A stretch of DNA of 64,000 nt, from positions 124,001-188,000 of the forward strand of contig NZ_PYXG01000001.1 of NCBI RefSeq assembly GCF_003043945.1, read 5' to 3'. How positions within the stretch are numbered: position 1 is the stretch's first letter; each line of letters starts with the position of its first letter. Both the position numbers and the translations under genes were made by a program. Origin of the DNA: Prevotella sp. oral taxon 376 (GTDB lineage: Bacteria > Bacteroidota > Bacteroidia > Bacteroidales > Bacteroidaceae). Positions 17,428-27,117 of this stretch are shown here, in pieces. The notes under the pieces were generated by a model. That model had not been told where the DNA came from and searched no databases. It saw only the letters and a program-made list of their open reading frames with translations.

Positions 17428-20400
17428 ATGAAACATACCTTATATTATATAGCACTCCTGCTGGCGGCTTGCCGACCGCTTGGCAGCCATGCGCAACAGG
17501 CCGACGACATCGTGAGGGGATTCCTGAACCCGCCGCATGAGGCCCGCCCCTATGTGTGGTGGCACTGGATGGACGGCAATGTGAGCAAGGAGGGCATCCG
17601 AAAAGACCTCTTGTGGATGAAGGGCCAGGACATCGGAGGCCTGCATCAGTTTGATGCCGGAGGCGTCAACATGCCCAGGGCGGCAAAGGTCAGACTGCCC
17701 TATATGTCGGAGGAATGGAAAGACGCCTTCCGCTATGCGCTCCAACTGGCCGACTCCCTGGGGCTCGAAGTGGGCATTGCCAGTGCCCCGGGGTGGAGTT
17801 CCACCGGTGGATTCTGGGTGAAACCGGAAGATGCGATGAAGAAACTGGAATGGCGCTCCATCACCGTAAAGGGCGGCAAGATGCTCAAGATGCAACTGCC
17901 CGACCTGTATCGCACGGTAGGCTCCTATCAAGACTACTACCAGCCCAACGACCGCATAGAGATAAAGCCCTATGGCGAAGACCTCTGCGTGATTGCCATC
18001 CGGCTGCCTTTCGAGGAACTCACGATGCAGGAGATGGGCGCCCGGACAGATGCCAGCGACAGCATCATCACCGTTACATTCCCGCAACGGCATACCATCA
18101 AGGCACTCACGCTCAAGTCGATGCAGATGGGCTCACGGCCTCGCGGACGAAAGCCCGAAAGCTGGAATTTCCTGGAATGCAGCGACGACGGCAAGACATG
18201 GCGGCCCGTGAGCGAGATATATCCGGCTCGCATACCCTATGCCACTATCGACATTCCCCCTACCACGGCGCGTTTCTTCCGTGTGCGAGGCAAGAAACTC
18301 GAAGGGCTGACACTCTATAATATCAGCAAGATAAACCATGCGGAGGAACAGGGGGGATTCGCCCTCAACCCGGATTACAAGAACTATAAGACACCCACCA
18401 CGCTGCATGCCGTAAACCCAGCCGACATCATCGACCTCACCCCTCGGATGAATGCCGACGGGACACTGCGCTGCCGACTGCCTAAAGGCAAATGGCGCAT
18501 CTATCGCTTCGGCTGGTCGATTATCGGGAGGGTGAACCATCCGGCCTCTCCGGAGAACACCGGACTTGAGGTAGACAAGATAGACTCGGCCGCATGGACA
18601 CGATACTTCCGCCATTATTTCGACATTTACAAAGAAGCCGGCGGCGGAATGCTGGGCAAGAAAGGCATCACCCATATCCTCACCGACAGCTATGAGGCCG
18701 GCTCCTATACATGGACACCCCGACTGCCGGAAATATTCCTGAAGCGCAGGGGATACGGACTGAAGCCATGGCTGCCCGTGCTGGCGGGCGAGATCATCGG
18801 GAGCAGCGAAGAGAGCATGCGCTTCCTGTGGGACTGGCGCAAGACCCTCGGGGAACTGACGGCAGAGAACTATGACCGACTGGACACCATCGCAAGGGAA
18901 TACGGACTGCAGGGAAGGTATTCGGAATCGCACGAAGGCGAGCGGGCCTACATCGTCGACGGAATGGATGTGAAGCGCCATGCCACCAATCCCATGGCAG
19001 CCTTCTGGATGGAAGATACTCCCACGGGCTCATCGATAACGAGTGCTATCGCCGATATCCGCGAGTCGGCATCGGTCGCCCACATCTACGGGCAGAATCG
19101 TGTGTCGGCAGAATCGTTCACGGTGAACGGCGACGACCGACACGCCTACACCTATTGTCCGGAAAACATGAAGTATATGGCGGATGTAGCGATGAGTGCG
19201 GGCGTAACACGCTTCTTCATTCACGAGTCAGCCTCACAACCCAACGACAACTATTTGCCCGGACTGCAACTATACCGCTATGGCCAATGGTTCCACCGCA
19301 ATGAGACCTGGGCACATCTGGCCCATACACTCACCGACTATCTGGCCCGCAGCAGCTATCTGCTCGGCAAAGGACATGCCATGGCGGACATCCTGCTCTA
19401 CTACGGAGAAGACAACAATATCACGAGCCTCTATGGAGGAAGCTTTCGGGAACTCCCGCAGATTCCGCAAGGCTACGAATACGACTTTGCAAGCGCATCG
19501 GTACTACGCGGTGAGGTAGCAGCCGTGAACGGGCAGTTGACGACCCGCTCGGGCATGCGCTACAAGATACTGTGGATGGAGAAGAACTGCGAGACGATGT
19601 CGCTGGATGTCCTGCAACGCATCTCCGACTTTGCCGATGCGGGCGTAGTGATATGCGGCAAGGAACCGACACAATGTGCTGGCATGAAGGCCGACCGGAA
19701 TGCCTTCCACAAACTCGTGGACAACATCTGGCATTCCGGGAAGCTGAATGTAACCGACAACCTCGCAGCAGCCATCCGGCTGGCAGGCATAAAGCCTGAC
19801 TTTGAAAGCAATGTCGCCGCCCGGAATGAGGATGGCCAAGGCATGTGCTATGTGCACCGCCAACAGGACGACAAGTTAGAAATCTATTGGATGAGAAACT
19901 TCTCCGGAAAGGATAGAGAAGTAGTGATGAGCTTTCGGCACGGGGGCCGACACGCGACGATATTCGACCCCGCGACGGGACATATACAGCCCATTCAATA
20001 CAAAAAAGAGAACGGGAGATTCATCGTCAGCCTCAAGATGCTCTCCACCGACGCCCTCTTCGTAGTCTTCTCTCAAGAGCCGCTCGCTATGGGAGAGCCC
20101 TTGGAGACCTTTATCGATAACAAGCATCTGAAACATGAACCGCAAAGCGTAAAAGATATCGACACCCCTTGGAACATCCACTTCCGCCAAAAGGGCGGCG
20201 GAGAGGCCGATGAATGTTTCGGCACACTGCACTCTTGGACGGAATGCGAGAACCCCATCGTGAAGTATTTTGCGGGAACGGCCGACTACACGACCATTTT
20301 CACACTCCAAAAGAATGAACTGAAAGGAACCGAACCCATCTATCTCGACCTGGGAAGCGTGAAGAACATCGCCGAAATATGGATCAACGGCAAGCACGCA

Positions 20401-20625
20401 GGAACGGAATGGAAGGCTCCGTTCCGCACCGAAAACATCCGGAAACTTCTCCGGAAAGGTGAGAACAAACTTGAAATAAAGGTTACGAACCTATGGGCTA
20501 ACCGACAGATTGGTGATGTACAGAAAGGTGAAAAGCATCCCGTAACTCAGATCCGAAGATTCTACAAAGCCACCGACCCGTTGCTCCCATCAGGACTGAT
20601 AGGGCCCATAAGACTGATAAAATGA
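17428..20625 (+). CDS. Secreted glycoside hydrolase, GH106-like (alpha-L-rhamnosidase type)
   Basis: A 1065-residue protein with signal peptide MKHTLYYIALLLAACRPLGSHAQ. The segment PPHEARPYVWWHWMDGNVSK and then MKGQDIGGLHQFDAGG is characteristic of the GH106 / 'glycosyl hydrolase' family of Bacteroidetes. TDSYEAGSYTWTPRLPEIF, HESASQPNDNYLPG and LLGKGHAMADILLYYGE also fit. The C-terminus (about 900-1065) is a GH2-type sugar-binding beta-sandwich (YLDLGSVKNIAEIWINGKHAG). GH106 enzymes remove alpha-L-rhamnose from plant glycans; the exact substrate is not certain. The frame is open far upstream, but the signal peptide and promoter fix the start at 17428. It is not next to a SusCD pair. Confidence 0.85.
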   Translation: MKHTLYYIALLLAACRPLGSHAQQADDIVRGFLNPPHEARPYVWWHWMDGNVSKEGIRKDLLWMKGQDIGGLHQFDAGGVNMPRAAKVRLPYMSEEWKDAFRYALQLADSLGLEVGIASAPGWSSTGGFWVKPEDAMKKLEWRSITVKGGKMLKMQLPDLYRTVGSYQDYYQPNDRIEIKPYGEDLCVIAIRLPFEELTMQEMGARTDASDSIITVTFPQRHTIKALTLKSMQMGSRPRGRKPESWNFLECSDDGKTWRPVSEIYPARIPYATIDIPPTTARFFRVRGKKLEGLTLYNISKINHAEEQGGFALNPDYKNYKTPTTLHAVNPADIIDLTPRMNADGTLRCRLPKGKWRIYRFGWSIIGRVNHPASPENTGLEVDKIDSAAWTRYFRHYFDIYKEAGGGMLGKKGITHILTDSYEAGSYTWTPRLPEIFLKRRGYGLKPWLPVLAGEIIGSSEESMRFLWDWRKTLGELTAENYDRLDTIAREYGLQGRYSESHEGERAYIVDGMDVKRHATNPMAAFWMEDTPTGSSITSAIADIRESASVAHIYGQNRVSAESFTVNGDDRHAYTYCPENMKYMADVAMSAGVTRFFIHESASQPNDNYLPGLQLYRYGQWFHRNETWAHLAHTLTDYLARSSYLLGKGHAMADILLYYGEDNNITSLYGGSFRELPQIPQGYEYDFASASVLRGEVAAVNGQLTTRSGMRYKILWMEKNCETMSLDVLQRISDFADAGVVICGKEPTQCAGMKADRNAFHKLVDNIWHSGKLNVTDNLAAAIRLAGIKPDFESNVAARNEDGQGMCYVHRQQDDKLEIYWMRNFSGKDREVVMSFRHGGRHATIFDPATGHIQPIQYKKENGRFIVSLKMLSTDALFVVFSQEPLAMGEPLETFIDNKHLKHEPQSVKDIDTPWNIHFRQKGGGEADECFGTLHSWTECENPIVKYFAGTADYTTIFTLQKNELKGTEPIYLDLGSVKNIAEIWINGKHAGTEWKAPFRTENIRKLLRKGENKLEIKVTNLWANRQIGDVQKGEKHPVTQIRRFYKATDPLLPSGLIGPIRLIK

Positions 20626-20723
20626 GGATAGAAGCCTCGTCTTCCATGAGAATCCGGAGAGAGAGGCTCTTATTCAGGCTTTAAAAAAAATCGCTTTTTT
20701 TCTTTCATCTTTTCATTTTTTAT

Positions 20724-20731
20724 TATCTTTG
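20724..20731 (+). promoter_or_regulatory. Promoter -7 box of thrA
   Basis: TATCTTTG matches TAnnTTTG. The predicted transcript has a leader of about 60 bases before the ATG at 20798; a weak hairpin (CCAGCAT / ATGATGG arms, about 20742-20774) can form in it. Confidence 0.65.
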
Positions 20732-20797
20732 CCACCAAGTTCCAGCATGACCCTCTCGTACTGGGGATGATGGAATAATAACCGAAAAAGAAAAGAC

Positions 20798-23233
20798 ATG
20801 AAAGTGATGAAATTCGGCGGAACATCTGTAGGTTCCGTTTCAAGCATATTGAGCTTGAAGAATATTGTAGAAAAAGAAGTAAAGCAGCAACCTGTAATCG
20901 TGGTAGTTAGCGCACTTGGCGGAATTACCGACCAGTTGATTACAACGGCGCAGACAGCCCTCAAAGGTGATGAACGCTGGCATGACAGCTTTGATGTCAT
21001 GAGGGAACGGCACCAAAAGATGATAGACACGATCATCACCGACAATCTGGACAGAGAAATGTTATTTAATAAGGTGGACCAGTTGTTCGAGCAACTGCGC
21101 TCCATCTACTATGGCGTGTATCTCATCCACGACCTGAGCGAGAAGACCCTGGATGCCATCGTAAGCTACGGCGAGCGCCTATCCGCCAACATCGTGGGCA
21201 CGCTGATTCGCGGATCAAAGAGAATGGACGCCATGGAATTCATCAAGACCGATCGCAAGAACGGGAAACACATGCTCGACTCCGAACTCACCAACCGGCT
21301 CATCCACGAAACTTTCAAGGAGCCGCACCGCGTGTGCGTCGTGCCGGGATTCATCGCCACCGACAAGAACACCGGCGAAATCACGAACCTGGGGCGTGGA
21401 GGAAGCGACTATACCGCCTCGCTCATCGCCGCGGAACTGGGTGCTGAGGTTCTCGAGATATGGACGGATGTCGACGGATTCATGACCGCCGACCCCAAAG
21501 TCATCAAGGGCGCGTACACCATCAACGAGCTGAGCTACATAGAAGCCATGGAGCTCTGCAACTTCGGAGCAAAGGTGATCTATCCCCCCACGATATATCC
21601 CGTATGCGTAAAGAATATTCCCATCAGCGTAAAGAACACCTTCAACCCTAAGGGAACGGGCACCGTGATCAAGAGCGAGATAGGCAACGACGGGAAATCC
21701 ATTAAGGGAATCTCGAGCATCTCCGACACGGCGATCATCCATGTGGCAGGTCTCTCGATGGTAGGAGTAATTGGCGTCAACCGCCGCATCTTCACCGCAC
21801 TGACCAATGGAGGAATATCAGCCTTCATGGTGGCGCAAGCCTCCTCGGAGAACTCTACCTCCATCGGCGTGCGCGAAGAAGATGCCGATAAGGCGAGGAA
21901 GGTGCTCGACGAGGAGTTCGCCCATGAGATCGAGACGGGCGCGATGTTCTCGATGCAGGTGCAGAAAAACCTTTCCACCGTGGCCATCGTAGGCGAGAAC
22001 ATGCGCCACATGCCGGGCATCACGGGAAAGCTCTTCGGAACGCTCGGCAGGAGCGGCATCAGCGTGATTGCCTTTGCGCAAGGAGCCTCCGAGACCAATA
22101 TCTCGTTCGTCATCGAACGGGAGTATCTGAAGAAGTCGCTGAATGTATTGCACGACTCCTTCTTCCTCTCCGAATATAAGGTGCTCAACCTCTTCATCTG
22201 CGGAGTGGGAACAGTGGGCGGCAAACTCATCGAACAGATCCGCTCGCAATACGACGAGCTGAAAGAGCATTCCCGGCTGAAGCTCAATGTAGTAGGCGTC
22301 GCCAGTTCCAAGAACGCCATCTTCGACCGTGAGGGGCTCGACCTCACGGACTATCACGAGAAGCTGAGGAACTCGGAGCCAAGCAATCCCGAGCGCCTGC
22401 GCGACAGCATCATCCGGATGAACATTTTCAACTCGGTATTCGTAGACTGTACTGCCAACAAAGACATTGCCTGCCTCTACCAGAGCCTGCTGGAACATAA
22501 TGTGAGCGTGGTGGCAGCCAACAAGATTGCCGCCTCTTCGCAATACGAGAACTATGCGTGCTTGAAAGAGACCGCCCTGAAGCGTGGCGTGAAGTTTCTC
22601 TTCGAGACGAATGTTGGGGCGGGACTGCCTATCATCGGTACCATCAACGACCTTCGAAACTCGGGAGACAAGATTCTGAAGATAGAGGCCGTCCTGAGCG
22701 GCACCCTGAACTTCATCTTCAACACCCTCTCGGAAGAGGTTCCCTTCTCTGAAACCGTGAAGAGAGCCAAGGAGCAGGGCTACTCCGAGCCCGACCCCCG
22801 CATCGACCTGAGCGGCACCGATGTAGTCCGCAAGCTCGTCATCCTTACGCGCGAAGCCGGATATAGAGTGGAACAGGCCGATGTGGAGAAACACCTCTTC
22901 GTGCCCGACGCTTACCTCAAGGGCAGCCAAGATGACTTCTGGGAACTATTGCCCAAGCTCGACGCAGGATTCGAGACCGAACGGAAAAAGCTGGAGAAGG
23001 AAGGAAAGCGATGGCGTTTCGTGGCAACAATGGAAAACGGAAAGACCCGCGTGGGCCTCGAGGCCGTAGGCCCGACACACCCATTCTATCACCTTGAAGG
23101 CTCCAACAACATTCTCCTGCTCACCACGGAACGCTACAAGGAATATCCGATGCAGATAAAGGGATACGGCGCAGGTGCCAGCGTTACGGCTGCCGGCGTA
23201 TTTGCCAACATCATGTCGATAGCGAATATTTAG
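20798..23233 (+). CDS. thrA: Bifunctional aspartokinase / homoserine dehydrogenase
   Basis: An 811-residue cytoplasmic fusion enzyme of normal length. The aspartokinase domain (about 1-290) opens MKVMKFGGTSVGS and has GRGGSDYTASLIAAEL. Paired ACT regulatory domains (about 310-455, SMVGVIGVNRRIFTALTNGGI and MPGITGKLFGTLGRSGIS) follow. The homoserine dehydrogenase domain (about 460-811) has the NAD(P) motif FICGVGTVGGKLIEQI, VVAANKIA and KIEAVLSGTLNFIFN. It performs the first and third steps from aspartate to threonine and methionine, and feedback control through the ACT domains is expected. No thrB or thrC follows, so the gene stands alone. Confidence 0.97.
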   Translation: MKVMKFGGTSVGSVSSILSLKNIVEKEVKQQPVIVVVSALGGITDQLITTAQTALKGDERWHDSFDVMRERHQKMIDTIITDNLDREMLFNKVDQLFEQLRSIYYGVYLIHDLSEKTLDAIVSYGERLSANIVGTLIRGSKRMDAMEFIKTDRKNGKHMLDSELTNRLIHETFKEPHRVCVVPGFIATDKNTGEITNLGRGGSDYTASLIAAELGAEVLEIWTDVDGFMTADPKVIKGAYTINELSYIEAMELCNFGAKVIYPPTIYPVCVKNIPISVKNTFNPKGTGTVIKSEIGNDGKSIKGISSISDTAIIHVAGLSMVGVIGVNRRIFTALTNGGISAFMVAQASSENSTSIGVREEDADKARKVLDEEFAHEIETGAMFSMQVQKNLSTVAIVGENMRHMPGITGKLFGTLGRSGISVIAFAQGASETNISFVIEREYLKKSLNVLHDSFFLSEYKVLNLFICGVGTVGGKLIEQIRSQYDELKEHSRLKLNVVGVASSKNAIFDREGLDLTDYHEKLRNSEPSNPERLRDSIIRMNIFNSVFVDCTANKDIACLYQSLLEHNVSVVAANKIAASSQYENYACLKETALKRGVKFLFETNVGAGLPIIGTINDLRNSGDKILKIEAVLSGTLNFIFNTLSEEVPFSETVKRAKEQGYSEPDPRIDLSGTDVVRKLVILTREAGYRVEQADVEKHLFVPDAYLKGSQDDFWELLPKLDAGFETERKKLEKEGKRWRFVATMENGKTRVGLEAVGPTHPFYHLEGSNNILLLTTERYKEYPMQIKGYGAGASVTAAGVFANIMSIANI

Positions 23234-23275
23234 CAAAACGGAATCCATTGATTCCCAAAGGAATACAGCCGCGAA

Positions 23276-23361
23276 AGTAAAAGGCCATCTTTTACTCGCC
23301 TTTTAACCGTTAGAAGCACTCCTTCTAACGGCCTTTTACTCGCCTTTTAGCCGCCTTTTAC
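23276..23361. repeat. 22-bp-period repeat array with hairpin, locus 3
   Basis: TTTTACTCGCCTTTTAACCG (23290-23309) recurs as TTTTACTCGCCTTTTAGCCG at 23334-23353, 44 bp (2 x 22) apart. The intervening unit (23312-23333) is a diverged copy, and a partial fourth unit begins at 23356. The array contains a perfect 10-bp hairpin, CCGTTAGAAG (23307-23316) / CTTCTAACGG (23322-23331), and AGTAAAAG (23276-23283) / CTTTTACT (23289-23296). It lies downstream of thrA and may also serve as its terminator. Confidence 0.8.
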
Positions 23362-23471
23362 AATTCTGTTTCTCGCACCCCGCATTCAACAAGGATGACG
23401 AAGAGCATCGACTAAGAATTCTTAACAAATAAAAATCGACTTTTTCCTTGCAGGGTTCCACAAAAAATTAG

Positions 23472-23479
23472 TATATTTG
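23472..23479 (+). promoter_or_regulatory. Promoter -7 box of the glycine cleavage operon
   Basis: TATATTTG matches TAnnTTTG, with TTG at 23448-23450 as a -33 element 21 bp upstream. The leader to ATG 23507 would be only about 20 bases, leaving no room for a glycine riboswitch. Confidence 0.7.
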
Positions 23480-23506
23480 CAAGAAATAACAACTTAAAAC
23501 CATGCT

Positions 23507-24226
23507 ATGATATACATTGACCTGCCCGACAAGCAAGTACGCCGTTTGAGTTTCTACCTATCCATGGAAGAGTTTGCCGCACGCAACCTAAGTTTCGACG
23601 AGGATTTGTTCTTCATGTGGCAAGTAAATCCCACCGTCATCTTCGGACGCAACCAAGTCATCGAGAACGAGGTGAACATCGAGTATTGCACGAAGCATGG
23701 CATCGAGATGTATCGCCGCAAAAGCGGTGGCGGATGCGTCTATGCCGACATGAGCAATGTGATGCTGTCCTACATCACCAGCGACGCGAACGTGGACGAA
23801 ACCTTCGGCCGCTATCTCGACATGGTGACGGCAGCCCTCCGGAGCCTCGGCATCGAGGCCGTGAAGAGCGACCACAACGACATCATGATCGGCGAAAAGA
23901 AGGTTTCGGGCAACGCCATCTATCACCTCCCAGGAAAGAACATCGCCCACGGAACCCTGCTTTACGACACCGACATGGAGAATATGCTCCAAGCAATAAC
24001 ACCATCGAAGCAGAAACTCTCGAAGCACGGAGTGGAAAGCGTCAGGCAGCGCATCTGTCTCCTCAAGGACTACACACCCTTCTCCTTCCCCGAAATCAGG
24101 AAGCGGCTCAGGGAACATCTCTGCTCCACGCAGTATACCCTGACACCCGCAGACATCAGGATGACCGAGGAAATAGAGAAAGAGTATCTCGACAGAGACT
24201 TCATTTTTGGAACGAAACAACTTTAA
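23507..24226 (+). CDS. lplA: Lipoate--protein ligase family protein
   Basis: A 239-residue cytoplasmic protein of the BPL/LplA/LipB fold. NPTVIFGRNQVIENEVNIEY and YRRKSGGGCVYADMSNVMLSY are the lipoate/adenylate-binding blocks. HNDIMIGEKKVSGNAIYHLPGK carries the family's catalytic lysine (GEKKVSGNA). It is shorter than E. coli LplA because it lacks the C-terminal accessory domain. It is the first gene of the gcv operon, 11 bases before gcvT, so its job is most simply to lipoylate GcvH. An octanoyl-transferase role cannot be excluded from sequence alone. Confidence 0.9.
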   Translation: MIYIDLPDKQVRRLSFYLSMEEFAARNLSFDEDLFFMWQVNPTVIFGRNQVIENEVNIEYCTKHGIEMYRRKSGGGCVYADMSNVMLSYITSDANVDETFGRYLDMVTAALRSLGIEAVKSDHNDIMIGEKKVSGNAIYHLPGKNIAHGTLLYDTDMENMLQAITPSKQKLSKHGVESVRQRICLLKDYTPFSFPEIRKRLREHLCSTQYTLTPADIRMTEEIEKEYLDRDFIFGTKQL

Positions 24227-24237
24227 CTACTGATCAT

Positions 24238-25323
24238 ATGGAAAATAAAAGGACTTGTCTATACGACAAACATGTGGCTTTAGGCGCCCTGATCTCTCCG
24301 TTCGGAGGATTCGACATGCCTATCCAGTACTCTTCTATCATCGAGGAGCACAACGCGGTAAGGCAGCATTGCGGGGTCTTCGATGTGTCTCACATGGGAG
24401 AAGTCATCGTGAGCGGCCGTGAAGCAGAGAAGTTCGTCAACTACATCTTCACCAACGATGTTACCAATATGCCCGTCGGCAAGGTCATGTATGGCATGAT
24501 GTGCTATCCCGACGGCGGCACCGTCGACGACACCTGCATCTGCAAGCTCGACAAAAACCTATTCCTCATGACCATCAATGCCTCGAATATCGACAAGGAT
24601 AATGAGTGGATCAAAGAGCACTCCGAAAGGTTCGATGCCGTAATCTGCTATAAGAGCGACTACTTTGGCCAGCTGGCCATCCAGGGCCCGGAGGCCGAGA
24701 AAGTTGTGGAAACGGTGCTGAGCATCCCTTGCAAAGACCTTGGCTTCTATGAGGTGAAGACGCTCGACCGTTTCGACGAGAACATCATCATCTCGCGAAC
24801 AGGCTATACAGGCGAAGACGGCTTCGAGATTTACGGCACCCATGACTTTATCCGCAACTGTTGGGACAAACTGATGGAAGCCGGCATAGCTCCCTGCGGA
24901 CTCGGCTGCCGCGACACCCTTCGCTTCGAAGTGGGCCTGCCGCTCTATGGCGACGAGCTTTCCAAGGAGATTTCTCCTATCATGGCAGGACTGAGCATGT
25001 TCGTCAAACTCGACAAACCTGAATTCATCGGCAGAGAAGCACTCCTCGAGCAGAAGACCAATGGCGTGGCAAAACGCCTGCGCGGCATCGAACTCCACGA
25101 CAAAGCCATCCCTCGCCATGGATACAAAGTGCTAAAAGACGGAAAGGAAGTGGGGGAAATCACCACAGGCTATCGCCTCATCTCCACAGAGAAGAGCTGT
25201 GCCGTGGCACTCGTCGACAGCGACATCAAGCTGGGCGACGAAGTAGAAATCCAGATTCGCAAGAAGACATTCCCTGGCACCATCGTCAAAAAGAAGTTCT
25301 ACGAAAAACATTATAAAAAATAA
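24238..25323 (+). CDS. gcvT: Glycine cleavage system T protein (aminomethyltransferase)
   Basis: A 361-residue cytoplasmic enzyme. It starts MENKRTCLYDKHVALGA (ATG 24238); the longer open frame upstream overlaps lplA and is not used. FGGFDMPIQYSSIIEEH, VFDVSHMGEV, SRTGYTGEDGFEIYG and the C-terminal GCVT_C domain (GEITTGYRLIS) are diagnostic. It transfers the aminomethyl group from the lipoyl arm of GcvH to tetrahydrofolate, releasing ammonia and making 5,10-methylene-THF. Confidence 0.97.
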   Translation: MENKRTCLYDKHVALGALISPFGGFDMPIQYSSIIEEHNAVRQHCGVFDVSHMGEVIVSGREAEKFVNYIFTNDVTNMPVGKVMYGMMCYPDGGTVDDTCICKLDKNLFLMTINASNIDKDNEWIKEHSERFDAVICYKSDYFGQLAIQGPEAEKVVETVLSIPCKDLGFYEVKTLDRFDENIIISRTGYTGEDGFEIYGTHDFIRNCWDKLMEAGIAPCGLGCRDTLRFEVGLPLYGDELSKEISPIMAGLSMFVKLDKPEFIGREALLEQKTNGVAKRLRGIELHDKAIPRHGYKVLKDGKEVGEITTGYRLISTEKSCAVALVDSDIKLGDEVEIQIRKKTFPGTIVKKKFYEKHYKK

Positions 25324-25332
25324 ATAAGAACT

Positions 25333-25713
25333 ATGGCTAAAGTTATTGAAGGACTCTATTACAGTGAGTCGCACGAGTTTGTAAAGGTTGAAGGCAACTT
25401 CGGCTATGTAGGAATCACCGACTATGCTCAGCACGAACTGGGCAATGTGGTATATGTCGATATGCCGGAAATAGATGATGAGGTTACCGCCGGCGAAGAA
25501 TTTGGTGCCGTAGAGAGCGTAAAGGCTGCCTCTGATTTGGTGTCGCCCATTTCCGGTACCGTCGTTGAAATCAACGAAGCACTCGAAGATACCCCCGAAC
25601 TCATCAATCAGGACGCTTTCGGAAACTGGATTATGAAAGTAGAATTCTCCGACAAAAGCGAGCTTGACGGTCTGATGGACGCGGCAGCTTATAAGGCTCT
25701 CACTGAGAAATAG
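25333..25713 (+). CDS. gcvH: Glycine cleavage system H protein
   Basis: A 126-residue lipoyl carrier protein of normal length. HEFVKVEGNFGYVGITDYAQHELGNVVYVD is typical. The lipoyl-lysine is Lys64 in GAVESVKAASD. It shuttles the aminomethyl group between the P, T and L proteins. Nine bases separate it from gcvT; 84 bases with a hairpin separate it from gcvPA. Confidence 0.98.
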   Translation: MAKVIEGLYYSESHEFVKVEGNFGYVGITDYAQHELGNVVYVDMPEIDDEVTAGEEFGAVESVKAASDLVSPISGTVVEINEALEDTPELINQDAFGNWIMKVEFSDKSELDGLMDAAAYKALTEK

Positions 25714-25737
25714 ACTAAAAACCAAAAACCGAAGGAC

Positions 25738-25778
25738 ATGAAGGATTGAATGAAAGTTGCGTTTCTTCATTCCTTCAT
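25738..25778 (+). promoter_or_regulatory. A/T-rich hairpin between gcvH and gcvPA
   Basis: ATGAAGGATTGAATGAAA (25738-25755) pairs with TTTCTTCATTCCTTCAT (25762-25778), giving about 16 bp with one T-T mismatch and one bulge. There is no T-run after it. It buries an in-frame upstream ATG (25750), supporting translation of gcvPA from 25798. It may be a processing or stability element separating the highly expressed small carrier from the decarboxylase genes. Confidence 0.5.
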
Positions 25779-25797
25779 TCCTTATTTTCAGCAAACT

Positions 25798-27117
25798 ATG
25801 GCATACAAATATTTCCCACATACCGAGGAAAACATCAAGGAAATGCTCGCCAAGATTGGTGCTGGCTCTCTGGAAGACCTCTATGCAGAACTGCCAGACA
25901 GCGTAAAACTGAAGCGCGACTACAAATTGCCCGAAGCTTTGAGCGAGGTGGAAATCCGCTGTCTGTTCGACAAACTGGGCAAGAAAAATAAACAACTCAC
26001 CTGCTTCGCGGGTGCCGGCACTTACGACCACTATACCCCTTCTGCCATCCCGCAGTTGGTGGAGCGGTCGGAATTCCTGACAAGCTATACTCCCTATCAG
26101 GCCGAGATATCCCAAGGCACACTCCACTACATCTTTGAATATCAAAGCATGATGGCCGAACTCACGGGCATGGAGGTCTCCAATGCATCCATGTATGAGG
26201 GAAGCACCGCAACCGCAGAGGCCGTCCTGATGGCTAAAGCCGCCGCAAAGAAGGCCGAGAAGGTACTCATCTCAGAAACCGTAGACCCGAAGATTCTTGC
26301 CGTCATCAAAACCTATGCCCATTATCATGGCGTAGGAATCGAGATGGTAAAGGCCCGCGACGGGGCCACCGACAAGCAGGATCTGAAGGTAAAGCTGGCA
26401 GAAGGAGGAGTTGCAGGAGTTGTATTACAACAGCCCAACCGCTACGGCATCGTTGAAGACTTCACGGGAGTGGCCGATCTTTGCCACGAGCAGAAAGCTC
26501 TCTTCATCCTGAACAGCAACCCAGCCGACCTCGCCTTGCTGAAGACTCCCGGTGAATGGGGAGCAGACATCGCTGTCGGCGACGGCCAGTCGCTCGGTAT
26601 CCCCATGAATTTTGGTGGTGTTTCCGTAGGTTACATGTGCTGCACAGAGAAGCTGACGCGCAAGATGCCGGGACGCATCGTGGGCAAGACGCTCGATCAG
26701 GACGGTAAGCGCTGCTTCGTATTGACCCTTCAGGCACGCGAACAGCACATCCGTAGACAGAAGGCCACCTCCAATATCTGCTCCAATGAATCCCTCATGG
26801 CACTATGGGTAACCATGTACATGAGCTTCATGGGCAAGGAAGGGCTTAAGGAGGCTGCCCAGATTTCCTATGATGGAGCCCACTATCTCTATGACGAGCT
26901 CCTCAAGACCGGCCGCTTCAAGCCGGCGTTCAATCAGCCGTTCTTCAATGAATTCTGCGTGAAATACGACGGTGATGTCGACGCTTTGCTGAAGAAACTG
27001 GAAGAGAATGGTATCCTTGGCGGCATCAAAGTAGGTGGCGACACCCTGATGATGGCCGTTACCGAGAAGCGAACCAAGGACGAAGTTGACAACTTAATTG
27101 CATTGTGTCATGAATAA
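25798..27117 (+). CDS. gcvPA: Glycine dehydrogenase (decarboxylating) subunit 1
   Basis: A 439-residue subunit of the split P protein. MAYKYFPHTEENIKEMLAKIG is the standard N-terminus and fixes the start at 25798 rather than the upstream in-frame ATG at 25750. Further family blocks are FAGAGTYDHYTPSAIPQL, EFLTSYTPYQAEISQGTLHYIFEYQ, NASMYEGSTATAEAVLMA and REQHIRRQKATSNICSN. This subunit lacks the PLP lysine and pairs with GcvPB to decarboxylate glycine. Its stop overlaps the gcvPB start by 8 bases. Confidence 0.96.
   Translation: MAYKYFPHTEENIKEMLAKIGAGSLEDLYAELPDSVKLKRDYKLPEALSEVEIRCLFDKLGKKNKQLTCFAGAGTYDHYTPSAIPQLVERSEFLTSYTPYQAEISQGTLHYIFEYQSMMAELTGMEVSNASMYEGSTATAEAVLMAKAAAKKAEKVLISETVDPKILAVIKTYAHYHGVGIEMVKARDGATDKQDLKVKLAEGGVAGVVLQQPNRYGIVEDFTGVADLCHEQKALFILNSNPADLALLKTPGEWGADIAVGDGQSLGIPMNFGGVSVGYMCCTEKLTRKMPGRIVGKTLDQDGKRCFVLTLQAREQHIRRQKATSNICSNESLMALWVTMYMSFMGKEGLKEAAQISYDGAHYLYDELLKTGRFKPAFNQPFFNEFCVKYDGDVDALLKKLEENGILGGIKVGGDTLMMAVTEKRTKDEVDNLIALCHE

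Noticed and set aside
20747..20770. Seven-codon leader peptide MTLSYWG before thrA, and a partial match of the leader to the complement of the 23S sarcin-ricin loop (CTCTCGTACT)
   Set aside because: Only one Thr codon and no alternative terminator structure, so attenuation is not supported; the 10-base rRNA match is within chance.
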